Part shown: positions 35,101 to 43,357 of the stretch, in pieces
Numbering within the stretch: the stretch's first letter is position 1
How the letters are laid out: the number at the start of each line of letters is the position of its first letter
NCBI GenBank assembly: GCA_019752925.1
Contig: JAIELP010000007.1
Coordinates: forward strand, 1-64,000
Length of the DNA stretch: 64,000 bases
Origin: a bacterium
GTDB lineage: Bacteria > Bdellovibrionota > Bdellovibrionia > Bdellovibrionales > Bdellovibrionaceae
Direction of reading: 5' to 3'
Program-made: the position numbers and the translations under genes
Notes under the pieces: generated by a model
Databases searched by the model: none
What the model saw: the letters and a program-made list of their open reading frames with translations, nothing else
What the model was told of the DNA's origin: nothing

Positions 35101-35466
35101 TTATCTAAAAAACGTAACTTGAATTATACCAGCGGCTCCGAGTACAGCCGCAACTACACTGGCCCACATTGCAATTTTTGCTATACGTAAATTTTCCAGA
35201 TACCGCCTGTCTTCAACAACTTCTCTTTCTTTAGATGCAATTGCATTCTTTTCTGCATACTGAGCAAGGAAAAGTAAAATTTCACTCACCCTGTCCAATT
35301 TCTTGTGCTGATCCTGTAATAATCCTGCAGATTCAAGTTGAACTTGAACAGCAGCTCTTTGATTACTACCTTGATTCATCCTGTCCATTTCTGATCTCAT
35401 CCCAGGAAAAGCATTCGTTAATGAACGCTGGTTATCTAATTCTCTTTGAATTTCACTAAGATTCAT
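35101..35466 (-). CDS. coiled-coil protein with C-terminal membrane anchor
   Basis: This 121-residue protein is polar and helical over residues 1-95, with heptad-like stretches (LDRVSEILLFLAQYAEKN), and ends in one membrane segment (IAMWASVVAAVLGAAGIIQV). It would be tail-anchored with its bulk in the cytoplasm. A GGAG-type ribosome site precedes the ATG. It is convergent with the DUF4062-like gene and cooriented with the HEPN-MNT pair. Function unknown. Confidence 0.75.
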   Translation of the reverse strand: MNLSEIQRELDNQRSLTNAFPGMRSEMDRMNQGSNQRAAVQVQLESAGLLQDQHKKLDRVSEILLFLAQYAEKNAIASKEREVVEDRRYLENLRIAKIAMWASVVAAVLGAAGIIQVTFFR

Positions 35467-35503
35467 GTGTTCTCCTCGGCATGTTTTAGATTAATTTATG
35501 AAC

Positions 35504-35821
35504 TCACCCAACAAACCACAAAACCTTCTCCGACATAATCCGAGCCTTATACTCTTCCAGACAAGTTTCAGGCGTAACTAAATCCAACTTAATAACTAAG
35601 TCCGACAACTCAACATCCTCTAAAAAATCAGAAATCTCGCTAGAGTTTAAAGGTGGAACAGATTCAATCCATAAATCGATATCAGAATACTTTTTTTCAG
35701 TACCCTTTGTGCGCGAACCGAAAACAAAAACCTTATATGAAATTTTACCTTTTAATAGCTTAACAATTTCAGATTTAAGAATTTCATATTGATCTGAATT
35801 AAGCCCAAAATTTTTATTCAT
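35504..35821 (-). CDS. MNT-type nucleotidyltransferase (antitoxin)
   Basis: This 105-residue protein is a minimal nucleotidyltransferase. FGSRTKG (Gly35-Ser36) and SDIDLW (Asp47, Asp49) are the nucleotide and metal-binding motifs. In HEPN-MNT pairs the MNT protein neutralises the HEPN RNase by adding AMP to it. It overlaps the upstream HEPN-like gene by eight bases. Confidence 0.9.
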   Translation of the reverse strand: MNKNFGLNSDQYEILKSEIVKLLKGKISYKVFVFGSRTKGTEKKYSDIDLWIESVPPLNSSEISDFLEDVELSDLVIKLDLVTPETCLEEYKARIMSEKVLWFVG

Positions 35822-36215
35822 TTGCTTTGGTTTTTAAAACAGTAAATAGGCTGTTGGCTAAAGGTAAAAAAGTTTTAGCCAATTGGTAGCTTTTAAGAGC
35901 TAAAGCTTTGCCGTATTCATGGCTGGTTTCATTGCGGCTTTTTTGAAACTCAAACCAATTTTCAACATTATCGATCCACCCCAAACGACCAAGCTCTCTA
36001 AAAACGGCTTTAGGAGTTTCCGCCGTAACTTCGTTATCTTTTAAAATTCGCTGAGCTAATTTCCAAATAATTTCGTAGCTGTATTCAAAACGCTGAATGG
36101 TGCCGTCTCTTTCAAGATCTGTGGGATTTAAAATATCGAGGGCTTCTTTAAGATTATTCAAAGCTAATGCGGCTGGTTCGGTACTGGCTAATTGAGACTC
36201 GTTAACTTGATTCAT
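35814..36215 (-). CDS. HI0074-type HEPN protein (toxin or substrate-binding partner)
   Basis: This 133-residue helical protein matches the HI0074 nucleotidyltransferase substrate-binding family, with YEIIWKLAQRIL and the HEPN motif RNETSH (Arg94-His99) in the last third. The RNxxxH motif is the RNase signature of HEPN toxins. The gene precedes and overlaps the MNT gene, as in type VII toxin-antitoxin modules. The tRNA-Asp gene lies 45 bases upstream. Confidence 0.88.
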   Translation of the reverse strand: MNQVNESQLASTEPAALALNNLKEALDILNPTDLERDGTIQRFEYSYEIIWKLAQRILKDNEVTAETPKAVFRELGRLGWIDNVENWFEFQKSRNETSHEYGKALALKSYQLAKTFLPLANSLFTVLKTKANE

Positions 36216-36260
36216 TAAACCCTCCCAATTATTATAAAAAAATATTTACTGAAAAGTAAA

Positions 36261-36337
36261 TGGCGGAGTGAACGGGACTCGAACCCGCGGCCTTCCGCGT
36301 GACAGGCGGACGTTATAACCAACTTAACTACCACTCC
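36261..36337 (-). tRNA. tRNA-Asp (GTC)
   Basis: The reverse complement folds into a cloverleaf: acceptor arm GGAGTGG paired with the 3' TCACTCC, anticodon stem CCGCC/GGCGG-type with loop CTGTCAC, so the anticodon is GTC, and T arm with GGTTCGAGTCC. The discriminator is G and the CCA end is encoded (TGG at 36261-36263). Length is 77 bases. It lies alone between the HEPN-MNT pair and the HMA-domain gene. Confidence 0.97.
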
Positions 36338-36491
36338 GTAGTCAAAAGACATTTGTGAAGGTAAAAACTAAAGCTAAGCCCGCATAAATTCAACTAGAAA
36401 TTAGCTTCTGCACATATTTAATGCACAAAATCAGCTGACCTAGCCTCTTTAGCTTGCTACGCTACACGAATACATAACAAATGAGGTTTTT

Positions 36492-36896
36492 ATGAAATCT
36501 ATCCTAATGGGTCTGTCTTTAATTTCGTCTATGGCTTTAGCTGAAACCGCTACAATCACAGTTAACGGTATGCACTGCTCGGGCTGCAAAGAAATGGTAA
36601 AAGCTAAGGTATGCGGCGATGAAACGATTAAAGCTAATGCTGAATCTTGCGAAGTTAAATTGGTGGATGAATCTAAAGAAATTGGTCAGGTTACTATTGT
36701 AAGTAAACCTGAAACTAAAGTAGATGTTGCCGCTGTTGAAGCCGGTATTAAAGCCGCAGGCGAAGAATACAAAGTGGCTAAGGTTGATGTAACAGAAAAT
36801 ATTGTTAAAATAGCTGAAGCCGGAAAACCTGCAAAAGTTGTTAAAACTAAAAAAGTAGTAAAAAAAGCTACTGAAACTAAAAAAGAAACTAAGTAA
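36492..36896 (+). CDS. secreted heavy-metal-associated (HMA) domain protein
   Basis: This 134-residue protein has a signal peptide (cleavage near ALA-ET) and an HMA domain with the metal motif GMHCSGC (Cys29, Cys32). The tail after residue 105 is Lys-rich (VVKTKKVVKKATETKKETK in part). It may bind copper or another soft metal in the periplasm. The ribosome site is GAGG. The orn gene follows after six bases, so the two may share a message without a functional link. Confidence 0.85.
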   Translation: MKSILMGLSLISSMALAETATITVNGMHCSGCKEMVKAKVCGDETIKANAESCEVKLVDESKEIGQVTIVSKPETKVDVAAVEAGIKAAGEEYKVAKVDVTENIVKIAEAGKPAKVVKTKKVVKKATETKKETK

Positions 36897-36902
36897 TTAT
36901 AA

Positions 36903-37457
36903 ATGGCTTACGAAAAAGTAGAAAATCTGTTTTGGCTCGATATGGAAATGTCGGGTCTTGATGTAAATAAAGAAGTTATTATCGAAGTGGCCTGCATCGT
37001 AACAGATATGAACTTTCGTGAGCTCGATTGCTTTGAAACCGTAGTTAAGCAGCCGCAAAGTTATTTAGATAATATGGATGCTTGGAATACTGAGCACCAC
37101 GGTAAATCGGGTTTAACAGCTAAAGTGCCTTTTGGTATGGACCCCGACATGGTGGAACATAAGTTGATCGACATGATCGACAAACACTTTCCGTTATCTA
37201 AGACCGATTTAAAAAAACGCCCCATCATGGCCGGTAACTCGATCATGCAAGATCGTTTATTTATTGATAAATACATGAAGGCTCTTTCAGCCCGCCTACA
37301 CTACCGCATGGTGGATGTAAGCTCATTCAAAGTAGTAATGACTAATAAGTTTAATATTGAGTACCGCAAACAAAACTCTCACCGTGCTTTAGATGATATT
37401 CGTGAGAGTATTGGCGAGTTAAGATATTACTTAGATCATATTCAGACTAAAAATTAA
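36903..37457 (+). CDS. orn: oligoribonuclease
   Basis: The 184-residue product matches Orn: first motif WLDMEMSGLD (Asp13, Glu15), middle Asp117 and final HRALDD (His160, Asp165), giving the DEDDh exonuclease set. It degrades short RNAs and pGpG to mononucleotides in the cytoplasm, so it also closes cyclic-di-GMP breakdown, relevant to the PilZ protein in this window. Length is standard. Confidence 0.96.
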   Translation: MAYEKVENLFWLDMEMSGLDVNKEVIIEVACIVTDMNFRELDCFETVVKQPQSYLDNMDAWNTEHHGKSGLTAKVPFGMDPDMVEHKLIDMIDKHFPLSKTDLKKRPIMAGNSIMQDRLFIDKYMKALSARLHYRMVDVSSFKVVMTNKFNIEYRKQNSHRALDDIRESIGELRYYLDHIQTKN

Positions 37458-37480
37458 TTTTATACGGAGCCGGTCACAAA

Positions 37481-38335
37481 ATGGATACAGCACCTGAAAT
37501 TGAGAAATTCACAGAAATTTTTTGTAACCATGACGACCAATTCCAGAACATTCAATTTTATCATTACTGCGATTTTATAGCAGGAAAAAACATTATCTCA
37601 AATAAAAATGTGTGGGCAACTTATATCAAACACTCCAACGATAGCAGAGAGTTCATTCATGGAATGCAACTTTTTATTGAATCAATAAAAAAACAGCCTG
37701 ATGATAGTTTTATCAGACACCTGTATGACAATCTCAAAGTTTATATTGAAGAGCAAATCGAAACCCCAGCCGTTATCCCCTATATATTTTGTTTCTCAGA
37801 AGCTGGAGATCTGCTTAGTCAATGGCGTGGCTACGCAAATAATGGAAATGGATTATCTGTCGGCTTCACGCTCAATCAAACAATGGGTACACATGTCGTA
37901 CGAAAAGTGATTTACAACCAAGAAGAACAAAATAAAAAAGTTGAAGAGATAGTCAGTGGATTTCAAAATTTGATTGATAAAATATCGCCTATAGCTGAAA
38001 AGCTTTCAAAAGAAAAAAAAGAGGAGCTTAAGCAGGACCTTTTCAGCGCTTGCTTGCAAGCGATGATAGTGAATTCATGTTTCTTCAAAGATGAAAACTT
38101 TTCCGAAGAAAAGGAATGGCGTATCGTTTTCTTTGATAAACGGGAATCCCCGTCTTCCTATCGTGTTTCAGGCGGTAATTTAATCACTTATACGGAACAG
38201 TCCATTGATGTAAACTTTAATAAATTAATTTATGGGCCCAAAGTGTCATCAATCAGTAAACAATCTTTCAAAAAGTTAATATCAAATTTAAAATTATCTA
38301 TTACAGATAAAGACTCAAAAATTCCTTTTCAGTGA
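37481..38335 (+). CDS. DUF2971-family protein
   Basis: This 284-residue protein has the DUF2971 pattern: FYHYCDFIAGKNIISNK near the start, a central YIFCFSEAGDLLSQWRGYA, and NGNGLSVGFTL. The C-terminal part has EEKEWRIVFF and IYGPKVSS. The family is widespread and scattered, often in accessory or defence-type regions, with unknown activity. The ribosome site is CGGAG. It lies between orn and a secreted zincin, both cooriented. Confidence 0.85.
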   Translation: MDTAPEIEKFTEIFCNHDDQFQNIQFYHYCDFIAGKNIISNKNVWATYIKHSNDSREFIHGMQLFIESIKKQPDDSFIRHLYDNLKVYIEEQIETPAVIPYIFCFSEAGDLLSQWRGYANNGNGLSVGFTLNQTMGTHVVRKVIYNQEEQNKKVEEIVSGFQNLIDKISPIAEKLSKEKKEELKQDLFSACLQAMIVNSCFFKDENFSEEKEWRIVFFDKRESPSSYRVSGGNLITYTEQSIDVNFNKLIYGPKVSSISKQSFKKLISNLKLSITDKDSKIPFQ

Positions 38336-38347
38336 AAATAGAAACCT

Positions 38348-39262
38348 ATGGATGCTAATTCACGAATACCTACCTTACTAATACTAACAGTTACCATTTT
38401 ATTAGTAATTTTGCCCCTAGATGCAAAGGCCGAATTTAAAAAAGCCAATTGCACTGGTATTAAGCCCCAACATTTTGCTCAAGTTTTTTTAGAGCCAGGT
38501 GCTACCTGCTCCGCCGCTGAAAAAATTCAAAAACAACTGAACGTCATCAAAAGATTCGCCAATATATCTGCAATCCCTGCCCTATTTATTCAAAAGCAAT
38601 CCTATGAAAGTTTTGGAACTTTTGGCGGAGTTATTGTTTTAAATCAAGAGCAGCAGGCTTGGGACCGTGTACGTCCTCAAGAACAAAATGAAAAAATTTG
38701 GCTGCATGAGCTTGGGCACTTTTATTTTAACCACAGGCTGGTTGAAGATTTTCCGGCCATTCAGGGTTTTGCTAACTACATGAAGGATGCGGCCCGTTTG
38801 GCTGTTGAAACTTCCAATCCTTATACGGATGATTTGCCTCAGCTCGGCAGTAAATGGAAGCCCGAGTTTGCTCTTGCACGCGATATACAGGCTCCTTACA
38901 ACGAATTATTTGCAGACCTTGTGGCCGTGTTAGCTACAGATGATCCGCTGGTGATGACCAAAGCTATGCAGTCACCGGGCATGCCTGAAAAGGCTAAAAA
39001 AGAAACTGCTTACTACGGCTTTGCCGGTAAATATGATGTAAAAAATTGGAATGAATCTAACCCGCATTTTTTCTTTGCACCGGCCCGCGCTTTTATTGGC
39101 CAAAAATATTTAAAGTGGCCTTTGGACGAAAACAAAAAAGAAGCAGTGTTAAAGAAAATCTATACAACCAGTATGCTTGAAATTAAAAAATACTGGGCTG
39201 CTAACAAAAAACTTCCGAGTTCATCGGAAGCCAATCAAAGTTTAATTAAAGCTCTTGAGTAA
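38348..39262 (+). CDS. secreted zincin-like metallopeptidase
   Basis: This 304-residue protein has a signal peptide or N-terminal membrane anchor (residues 9-28). The zinc motif HELGHFYFNH starts at His120, and a likely third ligand lies in YNELFADLVAVL near residue 195, as in gluzincins. It starts 12 bases after the DUF2971 stop. The substrate is unknown. Such exported peptidases are common in predatory bacteria. Confidence 0.8.
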   Translation: MDANSRIPTLLILTVTILLVILPLDAKAEFKKANCTGIKPQHFAQVFLEPGATCSAAEKIQKQLNVIKRFANISAIPALFIQKQSYESFGTFGGVIVLNQEQQAWDRVRPQEQNEKIWLHELGHFYFNHRLVEDFPAIQGFANYMKDAARLAVETSNPYTDDLPQLGSKWKPEFALARDIQAPYNELFADLVAVLATDDPLVMTKAMQSPGMPEKAKKETAYYGFAGKYDVKNWNESNPHFFFAPARAFIGQKYLKWPLDENKKEAVLKKIYTTSMLEIKKYWAANKKLPSSSEANQSLIKALE

Positions 39263-39316
39263 AGAAAATATTCAAATTAAAGATTAGTTACAGTTTTTAT
39301 CAAATAACTGCATACT

Positions 39317-39631
39317 TCATAGCTCGGGCTTAATCTTTCCGTTACAGAAATCTTTTTTGTACTGAATACTAGCGTTAATTTTTTTAATGGCCGAATTAAG
39401 ACTTGTACTGGTTGCCTCGCCCACACTCGAACTTTCTGTCAAAGGAATAAATTCAAGCTTATCAATCTCGTCGCAAGTCAGCTGTTTTTCGCCGGGGCCG
39501 GGTTTAGGTGGCGTTCTAACTCTAGATGCATCATCTGATTTTGGGGCATCGCTCACCTTAGGAGGTGCTGGTAAATCGCCGTAAGCTATTGTCGAACATA
39601 AAATTGTAATAATTAAGATAGTGTTTTTCAT
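39317..39631 (-). CDS. small secreted protein
   Basis: From the ATG at 39631 the product is 104 residues with a signal peptide (cleavage near AYG-DL). The mature part is Pro/Ser-rich (LPAPPKVSDAPKSDD) and has two cysteines. It is convergent with the zincin gene. No family is recognised. Confidence 0.65.
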   Translation of the reverse strand: MKNTILIITILCSTIAYGDLPAPPKVSDAPKSDDASRVRTPPKPGPGEKQLTCDEIDKLEFIPLTESSSVGEATSTSLNSAIKKINASIQYKKDFCNGKIKPEL

Positions 39632-39705
39632 AAACAATATATCGGTTGTTTAAAAGAATTTCTAAAGTCTCAGAACTTACCAACCTTAGGTGGTTGAAAA
39701 AATGA

Positions 39706-39725
39706 AAAAGTACGGCGTACATTTT
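39706..39725. repeat. GTACGGCGTAC palindromic repeat, copy 1
   Basis: GTACG-G-CGTAC at 39710-39720 is a perfect dyad flanked by AAAA and TTTT-rich sequence. The same 11-mer recurs at 40342-40352. The two copies bracket the GNAT gene. Such a hairpin could act as a terminator at the 3' end of the GNAT gene. Confidence 0.6.
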
Positions 39726-39732
39726 CATTTTA

Positions 39733-40293
39733 TTAAAGTTTTAGCCAGTACCTGCGTATTGGCTCGTCGTCGACTTCGTCCCAGATTTTATTTTCTAAAA
39801 CTCCGCCGAACTTTTCAATTAGCTTCCACGATCCGTTATTCTCATCCGCACAGGTAATTAAAATTTTATCGTCAATTCCCTGCCCTACGAAATGATCACG
39901 TATATAATCCAGCCCTTGCTCCATCATTAATGTCGCTACACCTTTACCCCGATACGAAGGCGCAACCGCATACCCAACATGCCCGCCACGCTTTAACAAA
40001 TGCGGCGTTAAACGCTGGCGTATATGAAAACGCCCTACAATTTTAGTAACTCCACCCTCTTCAAGAAACGCATACAGCATAGTAGCTGGCACCCAACCAT
40101 CAGGTAAGTTAACACCCTTATGCTCGTCTTCTATTAAGCGAAGCATTTCTAAAAAATCGATATCGGGCTTTTTGGGTAAAATAAATGAGTACCACTCTAG
40201 GTCTTCACCGGGCCAAAGCTCCAGGCTTGAAACAAAAACAGCCTCATCCGATGGATGAAGCTGCCTTAAGGTGATTTTTAAATCTGAGGTCAT
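39733..40293 (-). CDS. GNAT-family acetyltransferase
   Basis: This 186-residue protein has GNAT features: HVGYAVAPSYRGKGVATLMMEQGLDYI around residues 105-135 (the acetyl-CoA loop PSYRGKG) and a C-terminal ENNGSWKLIEKFGG, which is the family's typical end (compare Asn-x-x-S-x-x-x-x-x-K/Gly). It stands between two copies of a palindromic repeat. Substrate unknown. Confidence 0.9.
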   Translation of the reverse strand: MTSDLKITLRQLHPSDEAVFVSSLELWPGEDLEWYSFILPKKPDIDFLEMLRLIEDEHKGVNLPDGWVPATMLYAFLEEGGVTKIVGRFHIRQRLTPHLLKRGGHVGYAVAPSYRGKGVATLMMEQGLDYIRDHFVGQGIDDKILITCADENNGSWKLIEKFGGVLENKIWDEVDDEPIRRYWLKL

Positions 40294-40315
40294 TAGTATT
40301 TTCCGTAAAAGAAGT

Positions 40316-40352
40316 CCGTACCTTTCCCCTTCGGGGAAAAGGTACGGCGTAC
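40316..40352. repeat. TTCG-loop hairpin joined to GTACGGCGTAC repeat, copy 2
   Basis: CCGTACC-TTT-CCCC (40316-40329) pairs with GGGG-AAAA-GGTACGG (40333-40347) around a TTCG loop, with one bulged A. The repeat GTACGGCGTAC (40342-40352) overlaps its right arm. It lies three bases past the ahcY stop and could end ahcY transcription, although on the minus strand there is no long T run after it. Confidence 0.6.
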
Positions 40353-40355
40353 GTT

Positions 40356-41762
40356 TTAATAGCGGTAGTGTTCTGGTTTGAAAGGGCCTTCTACGTCGGT
40401 GTGTAGGTACTTGGCTTGCTTAGGTGTAAGCTTGCTAAGTTTTACGCCGATTTGTTCTAAGTGAAGAGCGGCTACTTTTTCGTCTAAGTGTTTAGGTAAA
40501 CGCGTAATAGCTACTTCTTGGTATTTATCACGGTTAGTGAACAATTCAATTTGCGCCATCACTTGATTTGTAAATGAGTTACTCATTACAAATGATGGAT
40601 GACCCGTTCCACAACCTAAATTAACTAAACGCCCTTTTGCTAAAACAACAATTTCAGTTCCATTTTTTAATGTATGGATGTCCACTTGAGGTTTAACTTC
40701 GCGTTGTTTTGAATTTTTATTGAGCCAAGCCATATCAATTTCGATATCGAAGTGACCAATGTTACAAACAATGGCGTTGTCTTTCATTTTCATAAAATGT
40801 TTTTCAGTGATGATATCGCAGCAACCGGTTGCTGTTACGAAAATATCAGCACGTGAGGCTGCATCTTCCATAGTTGTAACTTCAAAACCTTCCATTGCGG
40901 CTTGTAATGCGCAAATTGGATCAACTTCAGTAACCAAAACTCTAGCGCCTAAACCTTTTAATGAATGGGCTGAACCTTTACCTACGTCTCCGTAACCGGC
41001 AACAACAGCCACTTTACCGGCCACCATTACGTCAGTTGCACGCTTAATACCGTCGGCCAATGATTCGCGGCAACCGTATAAGTTGTCGAATTTAGATTTT
41101 GTAACTGAGTCGTTTACGTTAATTGCCGGAATTTTTAATTTTTTAGCTCTTAACATCACTTCTAAGTTATGAACGCCTGTTGTCGTTTCTTCAGATAAAC
41201 CTATGATCTTTTTTAATTCTTTAGCAAAACGTGGCTCGTGCATCATATTAGTTAAATCGCCGCCGTCGTCTAAGATTAAGTTGTAACCCTGTGCTCCCCA
41301 TCCTGTGATGGTTTGCTCGATACACCAGTTAAATTCAGTTTCTGTTAAACCCTTCCAAGCAAATACTGGAATGCCCGCAGCAGCAATGGCCACAGCAGCG
41401 TGATCTTGCGTTGAGAAGATATTGCAAGACGACCAACGAACTTCAGCACCTAAGTAAATTAAAGTTTCAATTAATACTGCAGTTTGAATGGTCATATGTA
41501 AGCAACCAGCGATGCGTGCGCCTTTAAGTGGTTGTGATTTACCGTACTCTTTACGTAACGCCATTAAGCCCGGCATTTCTTTTTCAGCAATTTTAATTTC
41601 TTCACGGCCCCAACGAGCCAGGTCCGCAAACACTTTAGGATTATTCATAGCTTCTTTACAAACAGCGTAATCAGGAGTTGCAACTTTGCTTTTTACTGAT
41701 TTAGCCATTGGTTTTAAAGTTTTTTTCATATTTTGCTTTCCTTGTGTTGTAGTTGTGCGCAT
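40356..41762 (-). CDS. ahcY: S-adenosylhomocysteinase
   Basis: The 468-residue product has the full AhcY sequence: N-terminal [19 protein letters not shown] in part, the ~40-residue insertion seen in many bacterial enzymes, [13 protein letters not shown], the NAD site AGYGDVGKG and the end PFKPEHYRY. It splits S-adenosylhomocysteine into adenosine and homocysteine. Two starts each have an AAGGA ribosome site: ATG at 41762 (chosen, tighter spacing) and ATG at 41729. It follows map by 22 bases on the same strand. Confidence 0.96.
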   Translation of the reverse strand: MRTTTTQGKQNMKKTLKPMAKSVKSKVATPDYAVCKEAMNNPKVFADLARWGREEIKIAEKEMPGLMALRKEYGKSQPLKGARIAGCLHMTIQTAVLIETLIYLGAEVRWSSCNIFSTQDHAAVAIAAAGIPVFAWKGLTETEFNWCIEQTITGWGAQGYNLILDDGGDLTNMMHEPRFAKELKKIIGLSEETTTGVHNLEVMLRAKKLKIPAINVNDSVTKSKFDNLYGCRESLADGIKRATDVMVAGKVAVVAGYGDVGKGSAHSLKGLGARVLVTEVDPICALQAAMEGFEVTTMEDAASRADIFVTATGCCDIITEKHFMKMKDNAIVCNIGHFDIEIDMAWLNKNSKQREVKPQVDIHTLKNGTEIVVLAKGRLVNLGCGTGHPSFVMSNSFTNQVMAQIELFTNRDKYQEVAITRLPKHLDEKVAALHLEQIGVKLSKLTPKQAKYLHTDVEGPFKPEHYRY

Positions 41763-41784
41763 AAGCTTCCTTTTTATTAGTTAA

Positions 41785-42543
41785 TTATTCTAGAGTTAAA
41801 ATTTCGTAACCAGTATCAGTTAATAGCACTGTGTGCTCAAACTGTGCCGACAATAAGCCATCAGCAGTTTCGTAGTATTTAATGGATGAACCATGAATAT
41901 CAAATTCAACAAATTCATCTGTACCTTCGTTGACCATGGGCTCAACTGTAAAACAGGTAAACGGACGAAGCTTTTCGCCTTTACCTTTTTTACCGAAGGC
42001 CGGAACAAATGGAGCATCATGGAATACACGGCCAATACCATGTCCGCCGATTTCTTTAATTGTGGTGTAACCTTTGCGGGTTACAAATTTGTTAGTTTCA
42101 AAGCCGATGTCGCCGGTCCAACCATTTGGTGTAATGGTTTCAATACCTATCATCATAGCTTCGTAAGCGGCTTGTACTAAATCTTCGGCTCTTTTTGAAA
42201 CTTGACCCACCATAATGGTTTTTGAAGTGTCGCCAAAGAAGCCATCTTTTTTAACCGTAACGTCGATGTTCAGAATATCACCCTCTTGAACCACGTAATC
42301 GCCCGGTAAGCCGTGGCAAACCACTTGGTTAGGCGAAATACAGGTGGCGCGCGGATAACCGTGGTAACCGATACAAGCCGATGTGCCGCCTAAGGAAAGT
42401 GTGTAATCGTTAGCAATATTATCCAATTCAAGAGTTGTAATGCCGGGCTTAGCAAATTTACCCGTATAATTTAAAACCTTTGCCGCCATCTTGCAGGCGA
42501 TTCGCATTTTTAAAATTTCGTCTTTATCTAAAGGTTTTTGCAT
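41785..42543 (-). CDS. map: type I methionine aminopeptidase
   Basis: This 252-residue protein has all type I MetAP features: HGYPRATCISPN-VVCHGLP, the metal ligands in NIDVTVKKDGFFGDTS, then GGHGIGRVFHDAP, FTVEPMV and FEHTVLLT. It removes initiator Met from nascent proteins. No clear ribosome site is seen before the ATG. It is upstream of ahcY in the same orientation, a metabolic coupling of methionine and SAH. Confidence 0.96.
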   Translation of the reverse strand: MQKPLDKDEILKMRIACKMAAKVLNYTGKFAKPGITTLELDNIANDYTLSLGGTSACIGYHGYPRATCISPNQVVCHGLPGDYVVQEGDILNIDVTVKKDGFFGDTSKTIMVGQVSKRAEDLVQAAYEAMMIGIETITPNGWTGDIGFETNKFVTRKGYTTIKEIGGHGIGRVFHDAPFVPAFGKKGKGEKLRPFTCFTVEPMVNEGTDEFVEFDIHGSSIKYYETADGLLSAQFEHTVLLTDTGYEILTLE

Positions 42544-42562
42544 ACGGGAGCTATCTTAAACG

Positions 42563-42596
42563 AAAAAACCCCTGAAAGCCAGAGGCAATCAGGGGT
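42563..42596 (-). terminator. intrinsic terminator of SWIB gene
   Basis: ACCCCTGA (42568-42575) pairs with TCAGGGGT (42589-42596), and an inner GCC/GGC pair extends the stem. On the minus strand a T run (A bases 42563-42568) follows. It ends the SWIB-protein transcript before map. Confidence 0.85.
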
Positions 42597-42642
42597 AATA
42601 TGTGTTTGAAACTAGTAAAAAACTAGGCTCTAACGCTTAAAA

Positions 42643-43005
42643 CTATTTTAAGTGTTTAGAAACTAATTTAGTCATTTCGAACATAGAAACTGTAGCTTTA
42701 CCGAAAATTGGTTTCAATTTGTCGTCAGCGTTGATGTTTCTACGGTTTTTAGAATCTTGTAAGTTGTTCTTTTTGATGTAAGCCCATAATTTTTTAACAA
42801 CTTCAGTGCGAGGTAATGCAGAAGCACCAACGATAGCTGCTAATGTTGTAGAAGGAGTTAAAGCCTTCATGAACGCTGCATTTGGTTTTCTTTTAGAAGC
42901 TGCTTTTTTTGGAGCTGCTTTTTTTGCAGTAGCTTTTTTAGGAGCTGCTTTTTTTGTTGCTTTTTTTGGAGCTGCTTTCTTAGCTGCTTTTTTTGCTTTT
43001 GCCAT
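42643..43005 (-). CDS. SWIB/MDM2-domain protein with histone H1-like tail
   Basis: The 120-residue product joins a Lys/Ala/Pro tail (residues 1-38, repeats of AAPKKA) to a SWIB domain (about 42-118) with ALPRTEVVKKLWAYIKKNNLQD and ADDKLKPIFGK. SWIB domains in bacteria occur mainly in Chlamydia, Bdellovibrio and relatives. The tail resembles histone H1-like DNA-binding tails. The protein is probably a nucleoid-associated protein. A GGAGGATAT-type ribosome site precedes the ATG and a terminator follows. Confidence 0.92.
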   Translation of the reverse strand: MAKAKKAAKKAAPKKATKKAAPKKATAKKAAPKKAASKRKPNAAFMKALTPSTTLAAIVGASALPRTEVVKKLWAYIKKNNLQDSKNRRNINADDKLKPIFGKATVSMFEMTKLVSKHLK

Positions 43006-43158
43006 GTGTATATCCTCCGATAAGGTTGGCTATGTTTATAAATCTTTAGTCTTAAGACTAAAATCGAATGGACTTAGTCTAAGTCAGATTTTTTTGGTTT
43101 GTCCAACATAAAAATTAAAAAAGTTACTTTTTTTTAACTTTTCTTCGCTTTTTATGTG

Positions 43159-43329
43159 AATTTCCCCTCGAGGATTTCCTATTTACACGCTTTTTGCGCG
43201 ATTTTTCAGAGGGAAATCTCTGTTTTCTAGAGGGAAATTAGCTGTTTTTGAGCCATTTCCCCTCGGAAAATCCAGTCAAAATAGCTGCAGGACTGGCTTT
43301 TAATCTACTTTTTCAGAGGGAATTTTAGC
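43159..43329. repeat. cluster of five GAGGGAAAT-type motifs
   Basis: The 350-base spacer between the SWIB and J-domain genes contains five related motifs: AATTTCCCCTCG at 43159-43170, CAGAGGGAAAT at 43207-43217, TAGAGGGAAATTA at 43228-43240, CATTTCCCCTCGG at 43254-43266 and CAGAGGGAATTT at 43314-43325. Three read on the plus strand and two on the minus. They may be binding sites of one regulator, or decayed repeats. Nothing else is recognised in the gap. Confidence 0.55.
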
Positions 43330-43357
43330 TTTTTCTCAAGCTTACCGATGAGTCATT

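Noticed and set aside
36261..36337. tRNA-Asp as an attachment site for an integrated element
   Set aside because: No integrase gene and no second copy of the tRNA 3' end were seen in the window.
42806..43111. Plus-strand open frame of Phe/Ala repeats
   Set aside because: It is the antisense of the Lys/Ala tail of the SWIB protein; the composition is an artefact of the repeats.
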